Origin: Afifellaceae bacterium
Lineage (GTDB): Bacteria; Pseudomonadota; Alphaproteobacteria; Rhizobiales; Afifellaceae
Direction: 5' to 3'
DNA length: 64,000 nucleotides
Assembly (NCBI GenBank): GCA_028281235.1
Contig: JANQKG010000007.1
Location: forward strand, 186,001-250,000
Shown: piece by piece, positions 1 to 8,527 of the stretch
How the letters are laid out: each line of letters opens with the position of its first letter
Position numbering within the stretch: position 1 is the first letter of the stretch
Translations under genes and position numbers: made by a program
Notes under the pieces: model-generated
Told to the model about the DNA's origin: nothing
Database searches by the model: none
Seen by the model: only the letters and a program-made list of their open reading frames with translations

Positions 1-18
1 GCTCGGGATGGCGATCAT
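1..18 (-). CDS. Start of ABC transporter permease gene (truncated by window edge)
   Basis: On the minus strand an ATG at 18-16 overlaps the TGA stop (17-15) of the ATP-binding gene in an ATGA arrangement. The visible codons read M-I-A-I-P-S and run off the left edge. In BMP-type importers the ATPase is normally followed by two permeases, so a permease is the expected product. The evidence is the overlap and the gene order only; six codons cannot identify a family. Confidence 0.45.
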
Positions 19-1493
19 TGTGCTTCCCGCCCGCGCGTCATCAGCCGACCGATCCGCTCGCGGTCCGCTTCCGCGGCCGGCAGATCGGCGACGACCTCGC
101 CGCCATGCATGACAAGCACGCGCGTCGCAATGGCGAGCGATTCCGATATCTCCTCGCTCGACAGAAGCACGCCGGCGCCCTTTGAAGCGGCGGCGACAAG
201 GGCTGAACGAATTTGCGCCGCGGAAGCGACATCCAGCCCACGTGTTGGGTAGTCGGCCACGATCAGCGATGGATCGTCGAGAAGCTCGCGGCCGAGCACG
301 ACGCGTTGCAGATTGCCGCCCGACAGGCGCCGGACCGGCTCGTGCTCGTCGATCCGCACGCCGAACCGGCCTTTCACATGCCCGGCGCGCGCATTGAGGA
401 CATGTCGTTGCAGCCAGCCCCGGCCGCCCAGCCGGCGTTGATGGCCAAGAATGGCGTTCTCGCGCAGCACCAAACCAGGCGCCAGCGCCGTGCCGAGATG
501 CTGGGCTGGAATATAGGCAAAGGCCCGCCGCTTGTTGTGGCGCGGCGCTTCGACCTGGCCGCTCACCGGACGTCGCAGCCCGCCAATCGCTTCCATCAGC
601 TCCGTTTGGCCGTTTCCCGTGACGCCGAGGATCGCCACGACCTCGCCACCGCGTACCGCGAAATCGGCGCCGTGGACGACTGTCGCCCCGCGGTGGTCGG
701 CGACGTCGAGCTTGTCTACACGCAGTACGATCTCGCCGGCCGCCCGTTCAGGCCGCGCATCGGTCACGAAACTCCTGTCGCCGACAATGTGGCGCGACAG
801 CGCGTCGGGGTCGGCGCCGGCCGTGGGCCCCTTATGCACAACCCGACCGCTGCGCATCACGACGACCTCATCGGCGACCTCAAGAACCTCCGTCAGCTTG
901 TGGCTGATCAGGATGACGGAGCGGCCGGAGGCAACGATACGGCGCATGATGGCGAAAAGGCCGTGCGTCTCCACCGCCGAAAGCACCGATGTCGGTTCAT
1001 CGAGCACAAGCACGCGTGCGCCGGCGGCGATGGTGCGCAATATTTCAAGCTGCTGCCGGCGCGCAAGCGACATGGCGTGAACGGGCGTGGCGAGATCGAT
1101 GTTGAAGCCAAGCTCCTCCATCAGCGCCTTAAGTTTCGCATCGGCGCTTCGCGGCTGCAGAATGCGACCGCCATGCAGCGCCAGCGAGATGTTCTCAAAG
1201 CCCGACAGCGATTCCACCAGGCGAAACTGCTGGTGCACCATCCCCACGCCGGCGGCGACAGACGCGCGCGGTGAGCCGAGCGCAAGCCGCTCACCGTCGA
1301 CTTCGATGTGGCCGCTATCGGGGACGTAGAGGCCGGCAAGCACGTTCATGATCGTGGACTTGCCGGCGCCGTTTTCTCCTAAAAGCGCCAGAATGGCGCC
1401 CGGTCGCAGGTCAAACGAGACATCAACATTGGCCTGCAGCGCACCGAAGCTCTTGTTAACACCCCGAAAACGGACCAGCGGCCGGGTCTGCAT
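15..1493 (-). CDS. ABC transporter ATP-binding protein with two ATPase domains (BMP/nucleoside or sugar type)
   Basis: This 492-residue protein carries two tandem ABC ATPase domains and energises a periplasmic-binding-protein importer from the cytoplasmic face. The first domain has a full Walker A (GENGAGKST, near residue 40), and LDEPTSVLS as Walker B. The second has a degenerate P-loop (GVTGNGQTE, near residue 292) and the signature LSGGNLQ. That asymmetry is usual in the Rbs/Mgl/BMP class. It follows the BMP-type binding protein gene by 26 bp and precedes a permease start by overlap, so it belongs to a nucleoside- or purine-like importer rather than a sugar system. The actual ligand cannot be read from the sequence. 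Confidence 0.9.
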   Translation of the reverse strand: MQTRPLVRFRGVNKSFGALQANVDVSFDLRPGAILALLGENGAGKSTIMNVLAGLYVPDSGHIEVDGERLALGSPRASVAAGVGMVHQQFRLVESLSGFENISLALHGGRILQPRSADAKLKALMEELGFNIDLATPVHAMSLARRQQLEILRTIAAGARVLVLDEPTSVLSAVETHGLFAIMRRIVASGRSVILISHKLTEVLEVADEVVVMRSGRVVHKGPTAGADPDALSRHIVGDRSFVTDARPERAAGEIVLRVDKLDVADHRGATVVHGADFAVRGGEVVAILGVTGNGQTELMEAIGGLRRPVSGQVEAPRHNKRRAFAYIPAQHLGTALAPGLVLRENAILGHQRRLGGRGWLQRHVLNARAGHVKGRFGVRIDEHEPVRRLSGGNLQRVVLGRELLDDPSLIVADYPTRGLDVASAAQIRSALVAAASKGAGVLLSSEEISESLAIATRVLVMHGGEVVADLPAAEADRERIGRLMTRGREAQ

Positions 1494-1519
1494 ATAGGCT
1501 TGCCGGCTCCGCTGCGGCG

Positions 1520-2599
1520 TTAGTTCGGCAGGCTGCCGGAAACGCCCTCAACCAGCCAGTTCATGCCGTTGATGTCGCTGATGCCGAGCGTCGCTCCAGC
1601 GGCCACGACTTCATTGCCGTCGTTGCTGACAATGGGCCCGGCCCAATAGTCGAGCTCGCCGGCGATGATGGCGGCCTGCGCGTCTTTCACCTGCGTCGCC
1701 ACATCGGCGGGCACGGCGGCGTTCAACGGCGCCAGCGACACGGTGCCGTCGTCAAGGCCGCCATAGAACTCGCCCGGCGCAAAGCTGCCGTCGCGCACCA
1801 TCTCCACGGCCTTTGAATAGAACGGGCACCAGTCCCACACCGTTCCGGTCAAGACGCGCTCCGGAGCGAACGCGGTCATGTCCGATTCCGAACCGATCGC
1901 CCATGCGCCCTTCTCTGCGGCTCCGATCACGGCGGACGGCGTATCCTGGTGCTGCGCGATCACATCCGCGCCGCCTTCCACAAGCGCCGTTGCGGCCTGC
2001 TTCTCCGCCGCCGGGTCATACCACGAGAGCGTCCATACGACCTCAACGGTGACGTCGGGATTGACAGCGCGTGCGCCGAGCGTGAAGGCGTTCAGGCCGG
2101 CGATCACCGTCGGGATCGGCTGTGCGGCGACGAAGCCGATCTTGTTCGATTCCGTCATGGCGCCGGCAACGAGCCCGGTCAGGTAGCGCCCGTCCCAGAG
2201 CTTGCCGTAAAAATTCAAGATGTTGTCGGCCGGTGCAATGGTTGGCGTGATGCCGAAGAAATGCTTGTCCGGATTGGCCTGCGCGACCTGCTGGGTGAAC
2301 GGCTGATAGCCGAACGCCGTCGCAAAGATCATGTCGTAGCCTTGCGAGAGGAAATCGTTCTGGACGTTCACCACATCGGGCGTTTCCGGCACGGTCTCCA
2401 CATAGGCGGTCTCCACGCCTTGTTCCTCGATGCACTGACGCGCAACGTCGTGCCGATAGGTCCAGCCCGCGTCGCCGACCGGCCCGACATAAATCATCGC
2501 GGCTTTGAGATCCTGAGCCGCCGCCGTCAGCGGAAATGCCAGCACAGCCGCCCCGGCAAGCAGAACAGCGCGCAGCATATGGTGTTTCGTCTGTTTCAT
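1520..2599 (-). CDS. BMP family ABC transporter substrate-binding protein
   Basis: This is a periplasmic ligand-binding protein of 359 residues in the BMP/Med (PnrA-like) family. A signal peptide (MKQTKHHMLRAVLLAG, hydrophobic core, cleavage near AAAQD) is followed by the family-typical opening LKAAMIYVGPVGDAGWTY. I start it at the ATG at 2599; the open frame extends five codons further, but the signal peptide begins here. Family members bind nucleosides, purines or related small molecules, and which one applies here is unknown. It heads the leftward ABC unit, with an AT-rich promoter-like element 50-80 bp upstream. Unlike four other binding-protein genes in this window it has no stem-loop after its stop. 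Confidence 0.92.
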   Translation of the reverse strand: MKQTKHHMLRAVLLAGAAVLAFPLTAAAQDLKAAMIYVGPVGDAGWTYRHDVARQCIEEQGVETAYVETVPETPDVVNVQNDFLSQGYDMIFATAFGYQPFTQQVAQANPDKHFFGITPTIAPADNILNFYGKLWDGRYLTGLVAGAMTESNKIGFVAAQPIPTVIAGLNAFTLGARAVNPDVTVEVVWTLSWYDPAAEKQAATALVEGGADVIAQHQDTPSAVIGAAEKGAWAIGSESDMTAFAPERVLTGTVWDWCPFYSKAVEMVRDGSFAPGEFYGGLDDGTVSLAPLNAAVPADVATQVKDAQAAIIAGELDYWAGPIVSNDGNEVVAAGATLGISDINGMNWLVEGVSGSLPN

Positions 2600-2645
2600 G
2601 ACTGAACTCCCCATTCCTGATCTTGACGGTGGTGGGACTTCATGA

Positions 2646-2680
2646 AGCGCGAAAATTTTGATTTTGTCAAAACTTTATTA
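2646..2680 (-). promoter_or_regulatory. Candidate promoter/operator of the BMP unit
   Basis: An AT-rich island sits in a 160-bp GC-rich gap. On the minus strand it contains TTGACA as a possible -35 inside AGTTTTGACAAAATCAAAAT. The same TTTTGTCAAA core (plus strand, 2662-2671) recurs upstream of livH (9470-9479). A recognisable -10 is not obvious. I infer a shared regulator; no binding data exist. Confidence 0.4.
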
Positions 2681-2758
2681 ATCCGCTGAAAGCTCCAAAG
2701 CAGCCCCACACTGCGCGGCGACGGCGACAACCGCCAGCCGCTCAACGATGCGTTCGCG

Positions 2759-3610
2759 TTACGTGCGCCGGTCGAAGACAGCACGCGCAACATCACCCAC
2801 GGCCTCCACCCGTTCCTCGACATCCTCCATCAATAGAATACGACACGGGCTCGCCTCCAGCCCGTCATAGCGCCACGGATAGGCGCCGATCAGCCCACGC
2901 TTGTTGAGGCAGAGCTCAATGTCGCCACCGACATTTTCGGCGTGGATCAGTCCCTCCTGGAAGGCATAGGAGTGAAAGGGGAAGATGTTCTCCACCACCT
3001 TACGGCCGGATTTGTTGTGCGTGTAGCTGTAGTCGCCAAAGAACGCATCACAGCTCATGCCGACTTTTTCCTCAAAGCGCCGCGCCAGGTCGGGGCGCAT
3101 ATGGCGGATCGACGTGTTCATCGCATGATCGCCCGAACCGCAATCGACCCCGAACCATTTGATCTTCTTGTCCAGCATCCACTCCAGAAGCTCGATCTTG
3201 CCGCCGGGATGCATACAGAAATAGCGGATGAGGTCCTGCTGCGGCTTGCCCTCCCAATAGCGATGCCAGCCGGTATGGATGATCAGGATGTCGCTGGACT
3301 TCACCTCGACCGGCGCGCTCTCGATCATCTCCGGCGTGATCACCGCCCAGTCGTCCATGTGCTCCGAGACATCCACCACCGCTCCCGCGGAGACGAGAAA
3401 ATCCATCGGATAGGACGCCATGTCGCCCATGCCGTCGGTTCCGTGCATCGCCCCGTCGATATGGGTGCCGGTATGGAGCGCGACATCGAGGCGCTGCGCC
3501 ACGATCTGCTTGGTCTGCAGGTTCTGCGCGTAATACATCTTGTTGCCGGCATAGCCGACCCATCCCGGCGTGTGGATGTTCATCATATGCGTCATGTCGG
3601 TGATTTTCAT
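2759..3610 (-). CDS. Cyclase family protein (kynurenine formamidase-like metal hydrolase)
   Basis: This 283-residue protein belongs to the cyclase family, metal-dependent hydrolases that include bacterial kynurenine formamidase and isatin hydrolase. The metal-binding motif is visible as HTGTHIDGAMHG (residues 46-57, with H46, H50 and D52 as expected ligands). At 283 residues it is longer than the roughly 210-residue KynB type. These enzymes open amide or lactam bonds (N-formyl amides, isatin, cyclic imides). It is the last gene of the liv-Rieske unit, 74 bp after the oxygenase, which suggests ring-opening after oxygenation. No tryptophan-pathway neighbours are present, so a kynurenine role is not supported. 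Confidence 0.82.
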   Translation of the reverse strand: MKITDMTHMMNIHTPGWVGYAGNKMYYAQNLQTKQIVAQRLDVALHTGTHIDGAMHGTDGMGDMASYPMDFLVSAGAVVDVSEHMDDWAVITPEMIESAPVEVKSSDILIIHTGWHRYWEGKPQQDLIRYFCMHPGGKIELLEWMLDKKIKWFGVDCGSGDHAMNTSIRHMRPDLARRFEEKVGMSCDAFFGDYSYTHNKSGRKVVENIFPFHSYAFQEGLIHAENVGGDIELCLNKRGLIGAYPWRYDGLEASPCRILLMEDVEERVEAVGDVARAVFDRRT

Positions 3611-3684
3611 GATCGTCCTTTCACGCGGCGACGTCGCCGGTCTTCATCAAGTGAAACAAAATCGGATGGATGGTTCGGCGGGCC

Positions 3685-4677
3685 CTATGGCAAGAGCTCC
3701 GCAGGCAGCCCCAGTTCGCTCAGCATGCGCCGATAGGTGATGGAGGCCGCATCGGGCAGCCGCAAATGAAGCTCCTCCTTCAGATCCTCCGGCACCTGCT
3801 CAGGCCGCTGCGCCTCCACAATGACGCGATCCTGCTCCATGACGACGTCGAACCCCGATGTGAAGTCCGAATCGTCCCGGTCGAGCGCATGATTGCGCGT
3901 CACAAGCACGTGGATTTGCGTCGTGGTCTCGGCAACCGGACAGGCCAGGAAGCTCAGCAGTGTGATGTCGCCGGTGCGCGCAGCATCACCGTCAGACCAT
4001 GTCACTCCGCCGGCCGGGTTGGTCACCTGCTTGCGGTCGTGCACGAGAAAAGGGAACTCCAGCACATATTCACGTAAGAGATGGCCATCGTCATAGGCGT
4101 AGCTCAGCCCGCGCGCGTCGCGCGAAACCTCATGCGGCTTGATCACCGGCCCGTCGGCCAGCTCCGTGTAGCCCTGATGCACGAAATTGAAATGCGAGAA
4201 GTCCATCGCGTTTTCAGCAACACGCGCCGCCGCCGCGTTCCAATCGTAGCGCGCGACATAGACAGACCGGTAGGCCGGGTCATCCCACACCGTTGAAAGG
4301 AAATCCGGAAAGGCCGACGGCTCCTCCGACAGCGAAACCCACAAGAAGCCGTACGCATCGCGCGCGTGATAGCGCACTGCGCGCGCCTTCGATGGAGTGG
4401 AAGCCCCCTCCGGCAGCGAGGGAATGTGCACGCACGCCCCGTCGGAATCGTAGCGCCAGCCGTGATAGGGGCAGCGGATCGTTTCCTGCTCCACCGCGCC
4501 ACCTGAAAGCGGCGCGCCGCGGTGGATGCACAGATCCTTCATCACCACCGGCGCTGCGTCCGGCGCCGGGCGCCAGGTCACCAGCGCCTCGCCGAGGAGC
4601 ACATGACGCTCCGGCGCCATGCCGATCGCATTCGTCCGCGCCAGGGGGTGCCAATAGGGTCTAAGCGCTTCCAGCAT
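3685..4677 (-). CDS. Rieske-type ring-hydroxylating oxygenase, alpha subunit
   Basis: This 330-residue protein resembles the single-component VanA/phthalate-dioxygenase group of Rieske non-heme iron oxygenases. The Rieske [2Fe-2S] ligands are C50-x-H52 and C69-x2-H72 (CIHRG and CPYHGW). The catalytic domain shows AENAMDFSHFNFVHQGY, consistent with the mononuclear iron site. It would hydroxylate or demethylate an aromatic or heterocyclic substrate using electrons from a reductase. No reductase gene lies in the window, so electrons must come from elsewhere. It sits between livF (41 bp) and the cyclase gene in the same direction, which links it to the imported substrate. Confidence 0.9.
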   Translation of the reverse strand: MLEALRPYWHPLARTNAIGMAPERHVLLGEALVTWRPAPDAAPVVMKDLCIHRGAPLSGGAVEQETIRCPYHGWRYDSDGACVHIPSLPEGASTPSKARAVRYHARDAYGFLWVSLSEEPSAFPDFLSTVWDDPAYRSVYVARYDWNAAAARVAENAMDFSHFNFVHQGYTELADGPVIKPHEVSRDARGLSYAYDDGHLLREYVLEFPFLVHDRKQVTNPAGGVTWSDGDAARTGDITLLSFLACPVAETTTQIHVLVTRNHALDRDDSDFTSGFDVVMEQDRVIVEAQRPEQVPEDLKEELHLRLPDAASITYRRMLSELGLPAELLP

Positions 4678-4718
4678 GGTCCTACCTCCCGTCGCACCGG
4701 CGCCCGGTAACTAAACGC

Positions 4719-5432
4719 CTACACGCCCAGGAACAGCTCGCGAAAATTCTCCGCCGCCAGGAGCTGCTCGGCCGGCTGCTTCAAGCTGATCGTCCCCGTC
4801 GACATGACCACCACCTCGTCGGACAGGCCAATGATCTCCTGCGGATTTTCCTCCACCACCCAGATCACAGTCACGCCGGCCTGGCGGATGTCGGCAATGC
4901 CGCGCGACACTTCATGGGTGAGCTGCGGCGAAAGCCCGGTGATCGGCTCGTCGAGGACCAGCATGCGCGGCTCGGTGATCAGCGCCGACCCGATGGCCAG
5001 CATCTGACGCTCACCACCCGACAGCGACCGCCCGCTCTGGCGGCGACGCTCCGCAAGCCGGGGGAACCGCTCAAACACTGCCTCAATGCCGGCGCGATGT
5101 CGCGCCTTCGGTAAGGTGGTGGCGCTGATCTTGAGGTTCTCTTCAACGCTGAGGCTGCCGAAGACGTTCTTGGTCTGCGGTACGTAGCCGATACCCAGGC
5201 GCGCAATGTCCTGGGTGGGACGGTTAGTGATGTCCTGGCCGTCGAAACGGATCTCCCCTGCCATGACGCGCACAAGGCCCATGATGGCTGAGGCGAGCGT
5301 CGTCTTGCCGGCGCCGTTCGGGCCGATCACTGCGAGCATCGTGCCGTCCTCAACCTCCAGAGAGATGTCGTGCAAAATGGCGAGCTTGCCGTATCCGGCA
5401 GTCAGGGAACGGATAGTGAGAAGCGCGGTCAT
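4719..5432 (-). CDS. livF: Branched-chain amino acid-type ABC transporter ATPase, LivF-like
   Basis: This is a 237-residue ATPase of the LivF class with Walker A GPNGAGKTT, signature SGGERQ and Walker B MLVLDEP. I start it at the ATG at 5432 (MTALLTIRSLTAGYG), which fits family alignments and has AGGAG just upstream. The open frame extends 43 codons into the preceding gene, but that stretch is antisense-like and rich in Arg. It follows the binding-protein gene after a strong stem-loop (5481-5504). With LivG it forms the ATPase pair of a five-component importer. Such systems carry amino acids, amides, urea or aromatic acids; the linked oxygenase suggests a non-amino-acid ligand. Confidence 0.9.
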   Translation of the reverse strand: MTALLTIRSLTAGYGKLAILHDISLEVEDGTMLAVIGPNGAGKTTLASAIMGLVRVMAGEIRFDGQDITNRPTQDIARLGIGYVPQTKNVFGSLSVEENLKISATTLPKARHRAGIEAVFERFPRLAERRRQSGRSLSGGERQMLAIGSALITEPRMLVLDEPITGLSPQLTHEVSRGIADIRQAGVTVIWVVEENPQEIIGLSDEVVVMSTGTISLKQPAEQLLAAENFRELFLGV

Positions 5433-5480
5433 GGCTCCTGTTGCTCGCTTGGCGGGGCAGCGATTCGGGCGGGCAGCGAT

Positions 5481-5504
5481 CGGGGCGAGCCGGAGCTCGC
5501 CCCG
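5481..5504 (-). terminator. Stem-loop after the liv binding-protein gene
   Basis: A perfect 10-bp inverted repeat, CGGGGCGAGC and GCTCGCCCCG, encloses a 4-nt loop nine bases past the binding-protein stop codon. No U-tract follows on the minus strand. It therefore looks like an mRNA-stabilising or partial-termination hairpin that lets the binding protein be made in excess over LivF and the downstream enzymes. Confidence 0.6.
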
Positions 5505-5512
5505 AAGCATCA

Positions 5513-6760
5513 TCAGTTCGCGGGAAACGCGCTGGAATCGACGATCTTCACCGTCTCCCATTCGCCCGTCTCACTGACCTGAAGGAGCCGCGTGGACGGG
5601 ATGGTCACGTTGCCGTGCTCGTCGAAATCGAGCGATCCCGAAGCGCCTTCGTAGTCGATCTCCTTTCCGTCGCGGAGCGCCGCCACGCCGTCGGCGAAGC
5701 TTGAGACCTTCGTGCCCTCCGGTCCGGAAACCGCGACGAGGTTCTTGTCGACCATTGCGCCGGACGTGTCGCCGGCGGCCTCCATCGCGAGCGCCACGGC
5801 GATGAACGCATCATAGGTCTCCGCCTGATAGAAGCCGGGCTCCGGCTTCTCGCCGAAGCGCTCCTCATAAGCGGCTGAGAAACGCTCCCAGCTTTCTGCG
5901 CCCTCAACCTGGCTTGAGACCGGGTTCATGATGCCCTGCACGATCTCCACGCCGGCCGCATTCACGAAGTCCGGCGATTGCAGGTCGGACGTGGTCCAGT
6001 AGGTCCAATCATAGCCGCGCTGGTAGGCCTGCTTCACGAAGCTGACGCCGGTGGTCTGGCCGACGGCCAGGAACACCATGTTCGGCTCCGCCGAAGACAC
6101 GTCGCGCAGCTCCGACAGATAGCTGGTCTGCCCCGGCGCCAGCGTCACTTCTTTTGTGATCGTGCCGCCGAACCGCTCATAGGCGTCGCGGAAGGTGCCG
6201 GCGGCGCTCTGCGTGCCCTCAAGGTTTTCCACAACGAGCACGATCTCCTTCTGGTCCATCTCGTCCAGCAGCATCTTGGCGTGAACGACGCCGAGGAAGC
6301 TGTCGGAGGCATTGGTGCGGTAGATGAAGGTCCCGGTGCCGCCGGCGTCGTCGAGCGCCTCCGTCCCGCCGGAAGTGGAGATCACCGGCACCTGGTTGTC
6401 GCTGGCAAAGCCGCGCAAGGCGACGATCGGATCGCTTTCCGGTCCGATGATCGCGCTGACGCCGTTGACGCTGACGAGCTTGGTAGCGCCTCGCACTGCG
6501 CCTTCGACCGTGGAGGCGTTGTCCTCCGAGATCAGGTTGACGGTCTTGCCGAGAATGCCGCCGGCGGCGTTGATCTCCTCCACTGCGACGATCGCCGCAT
6601 TGTTCAGCGCCGGTGCCCACGGACCCATGTCACCCGTAAAGCCGACTAGAAGGCCGAGATTTACGGCATCGTCCTGCGCCATTGCCGGGGCCGTCAACGC
6701 CCCCAACGACATTGCGGCTGCAAGAGCCAGGCCAAAGCTGTGTGTCGCTCGCTTCCTCAT
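5513..6760 (-). CDS. Branched-chain amino acid-type ABC transporter substrate-binding protein
   Basis: This is a 415-residue periplasmic binding protein of the LivJ/LivK-type family (Peripla_BP_6). A signal peptide (hydrophobic core LALAAAMSLGALTA, cleavage near AMAQ) precedes the typical VNLGLLVGFTGDMGPWA and AAIVAVEEINAAGGILG. Members bind branched-chain amino acids but also amides, urea and aromatic acids. It lies between livG (4-bp overlap of livG's end with its start) and livF in the unit. The ligand is inferred to be the substrate of the Rieske oxygenase and cyclase encoded downstream. Confidence 0.92.
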   Translation of the reverse strand: MRKRATHSFGLALAAAMSLGALTAPAMAQDDAVNLGLLVGFTGDMGPWAPALNNAAIVAVEEINAAGGILGKTVNLISEDNASTVEGAVRGATKLVSVNGVSAIIGPESDPIVALRGFASDNQVPVISTSGGTEALDDAGGTGTFIYRTNASDSFLGVVHAKMLLDEMDQKEIVLVVENLEGTQSAAGTFRDAYERFGGTITKEVTLAPGQTSYLSELRDVSSAEPNMVFLAVGQTTGVSFVKQAYQRGYDWTYWTTSDLQSPDFVNAAGVEIVQGIMNPVSSQVEGAESWERFSAAYEERFGEKPEPGFYQAETYDAFIAVALAMEAAGDTSGAMVDKNLVAVSGPEGTKVSSFADGVAALRDGKEIDYEGASGSLDFDEHGNVTIPSTRLLQVSETGEWETVKIVDSSAFPAN

Positions 6761-7563
6761 TGTTGAACTCCCTGCTCGTGGTTGGTTGATGTGAATGATT
6801 GCTCGGCCCGGCCATCCGCTTTGTCGGCGGCTTCGCCGATATAGAGGCGGATGACGTCGGGGTTGGCGATCACCTCCGCGCTCGGCCCATGTGCGATGAT
6901 GCGCCCATCGGCCATCGCGTAGACCTCCTCGCAGACCTCGGCGATGAACTTCAGATTATGGTCCACGATGAGAAACGTGACGCCCCGCTCGCGCAGGTCC
7001 TTGATGTGCCTGACGAGGCTTTCAATCAGCGCCGGATTGACGCCCGCAGCCGGCTCGTCGAGCATCATGAGCTTGGGCTGCGCCATCATGGCGCGGGCGA
7101 ATTCCAGCATCTTCAATTCCGGCGCCGCGAGATCCTGCACCCAGATGTCAGCGCGCGCCGCCAGGCCGAACTCGTCGAGCGTCCGCATCGCTTCTTGAAG
7201 CACGTCGTCGGGCACACGGCTGCCGCCTGCCAGTCTGTGGCGCGCCTTCCCGTCATGGCGAGAGAACACCAGCATGTTCTCAAGCACCGTCATGCGCGGA
7301 AAGCCGAGCGGCGTCTGAAAGGTCCGCACCAATCCGCGTCGCGCAATGGCGCTGGCGTGCTCGCTGTCGATGCGCGCGCCCTCAAAGGTGATTGTTCCTC
7401 TGTCGGCGCGCGCAAACCCACTGATGACGTTGAAGAGCGAGGTCTTGCCCGCGCCGTTGGTGCCGATCAGCCCGACGATGCGGCCCGCTTCGACACTGAG
7501 CGACACATTGTCGACGGCGCGCAGGCCGCCATAAGAGAGATGAACGGCCGACGCCTCAAGCAC
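6757..7563 (-). CDS. livG: Branched-chain amino acid-type ABC transporter ATPase, LivG-like
   Basis: This 268-residue LivG-type ATPase has Walker A GTNGAGKTS, Walker B LMMLDEPAAGVNP and the C-terminal family tail. I choose the GTG at 7563 as start because AGGAGG lies seven bases upstream and the family sequence (LEASAVHLSYGGLRAVD) begins there. An ATG 17 codons further up would add an Arg-rich stretch inside livM. With this start it overlaps the livM stop by 8 bp, indicating translational coupling. The residue before the lysine and the LivG-length spacing are normal. Confidence 0.9.
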   Translation of the reverse strand: MLEASAVHLSYGGLRAVDNVSLSVEAGRIVGLIGTNGAGKTSLFNVISGFARADRGTITFEGARIDSEHASAIARRGLVRTFQTPLGFPRMTVLENMLVFSRHDGKARHRLAGGSRVPDDVLQEAMRTLDEFGLAARADIWVQDLAAPELKMLEFARAMMAQPKLMMLDEPAAGVNPALIESLVRHIKDLRERGVTFLIVDHNLKFIAEVCEEVYAMADGRIIAHGPSAEVIANPDVIRLYIGEAADKADGRAEQSFTSTNHEQGVQQ

Positions 7564-8518
7564 GTTCGGCCTCCTGCGGCGTACGCTGAGCGAAGGTAAC
7601 GGGGCGCTCGCCAAAGAGGCCCTCCGGGCGGAAGCGAAGAATGAGAATGAGCGCCAGCCCGACCAACGCGGTGCGCAGTGAGGTCAGGGTCACAGCCCAT
7701 TCGCCCGAGACCTGGATGAACCGCAATGCATCGTGAAGCAGAATGAACACGAAGGCGCCGATCAGCGCGCCGCGTTGATTGCCGATGCCGCCGATGATGA
7801 GGGCCGCCCAGACGAAGAACGTCAGGTCCGCCTCAAACTGCCCCGGAATGATGAGCGTCGTGTACCAGACGCCGAAGACGCCGGCGAGGCCGGCCAGCGC
7901 ACCCGCCACCATATAGACCCGCATCGACACGCCGCGCGGATCGATCCCGGCCGTGATCGCCAGCGCCTCGTTCTCGCGCAGCGCCTTGCAGGCGCGACCA
8001 AACGGCGAGGCCCCGATGCTGCGTGTGACCGCCCAGGCGAAGGCCAGGCCGAGCAACGCAAGCGCCAGTAGCACGTAGCTATATTGCATGGCCGGAACCG
8101 TCGACCGAAGCGGCTGCTGAAGCCCGTAAATGCCGGCGACCCCGTTGGTGAGCCATTCTTCGTTCGCGTAGACCTGACGGATCACCTCGGCGAAGGCGAG
8201 CGTCACGATGAGAAAGTATTCGCGCTTGAGCTTCAGCGTCGGCAGGCCGATCAGCCAGGCGGCGACGCCGCCGGCGACCATCGACGCAACAACGCCGATC
8301 CACATCGGCAGCCCGAAGCCGAAAATATAGGATTGGTGGTCGGCGGCCGGCGGCGCCGTCAAAAGCACATAAGTGTAGGCGCCGATTCCGAAGAACGAGA
8401 CGATCCCGAGGTCCCAGAGCGGGCCGAGGCCCGATTCAAGGTTCAGCGCCAGGCACAGCATCCCATAGACCGCGCCCAGGGTGAGCATCGAAACGGCAAA
8501 GAGGATCAGCCCTTCCAT
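7556..8518 (-). CDS. livM: Branched-chain amino acid-type ABC transporter permease, LivM-like
   Basis: This 320-residue inner-membrane permease has about eight to ten hydrophobic segments. It carries the family features LNLESGLGPLWDLGIVSFFGIGAY near residue 25, and the EAA-type cytoplasmic loop ALRENEALAITAGIDP near residue 180. It pairs with LivH to form the channel. It starts ten bases after the livH stop and overlaps livG. Nothing in the sequence narrows the ligand. Confidence 0.9.
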   Translation of the reverse strand: MEGLILFAVSMLTLGAVYGMLCLALNLESGLGPLWDLGIVSFFGIGAYTYVLLTAPPAADHQSYIFGFGLPMWIGVVASMVAGGVAAWLIGLPTLKLKREYFLIVTLAFAEVIRQVYANEEWLTNGVAGIYGLQQPLRSTVPAMQYSYVLLALALLGLAFAWAVTRSIGASPFGRACKALRENEALAITAGIDPRGVSMRVYMVAGALAGLAGVFGVWYTTLIIPGQFEADLTFFVWAALIIGGIGNQRGALIGAFVFILLHDALRFIQVSGEWAVTLTSLRTALVGLALILILRFRPEGLFGERPVTFAQRTPQEAERA

Positions 8519-8527
8519 CGCCGCCGC

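Noticed and set aside
213-1274. 353-codon plus-strand frame opposite the BMP-type ATPase gene
   Set aside because: Antisense to a gene with complete ATPase motifs, and without recognisable features or a ribosome binding site.
2759-3610. Kynurenine formamidase in tryptophan breakdown
   Set aside because: The length and neighbours do not fit KynB; no tryptophan dioxygenase or kynureninase gene is present.
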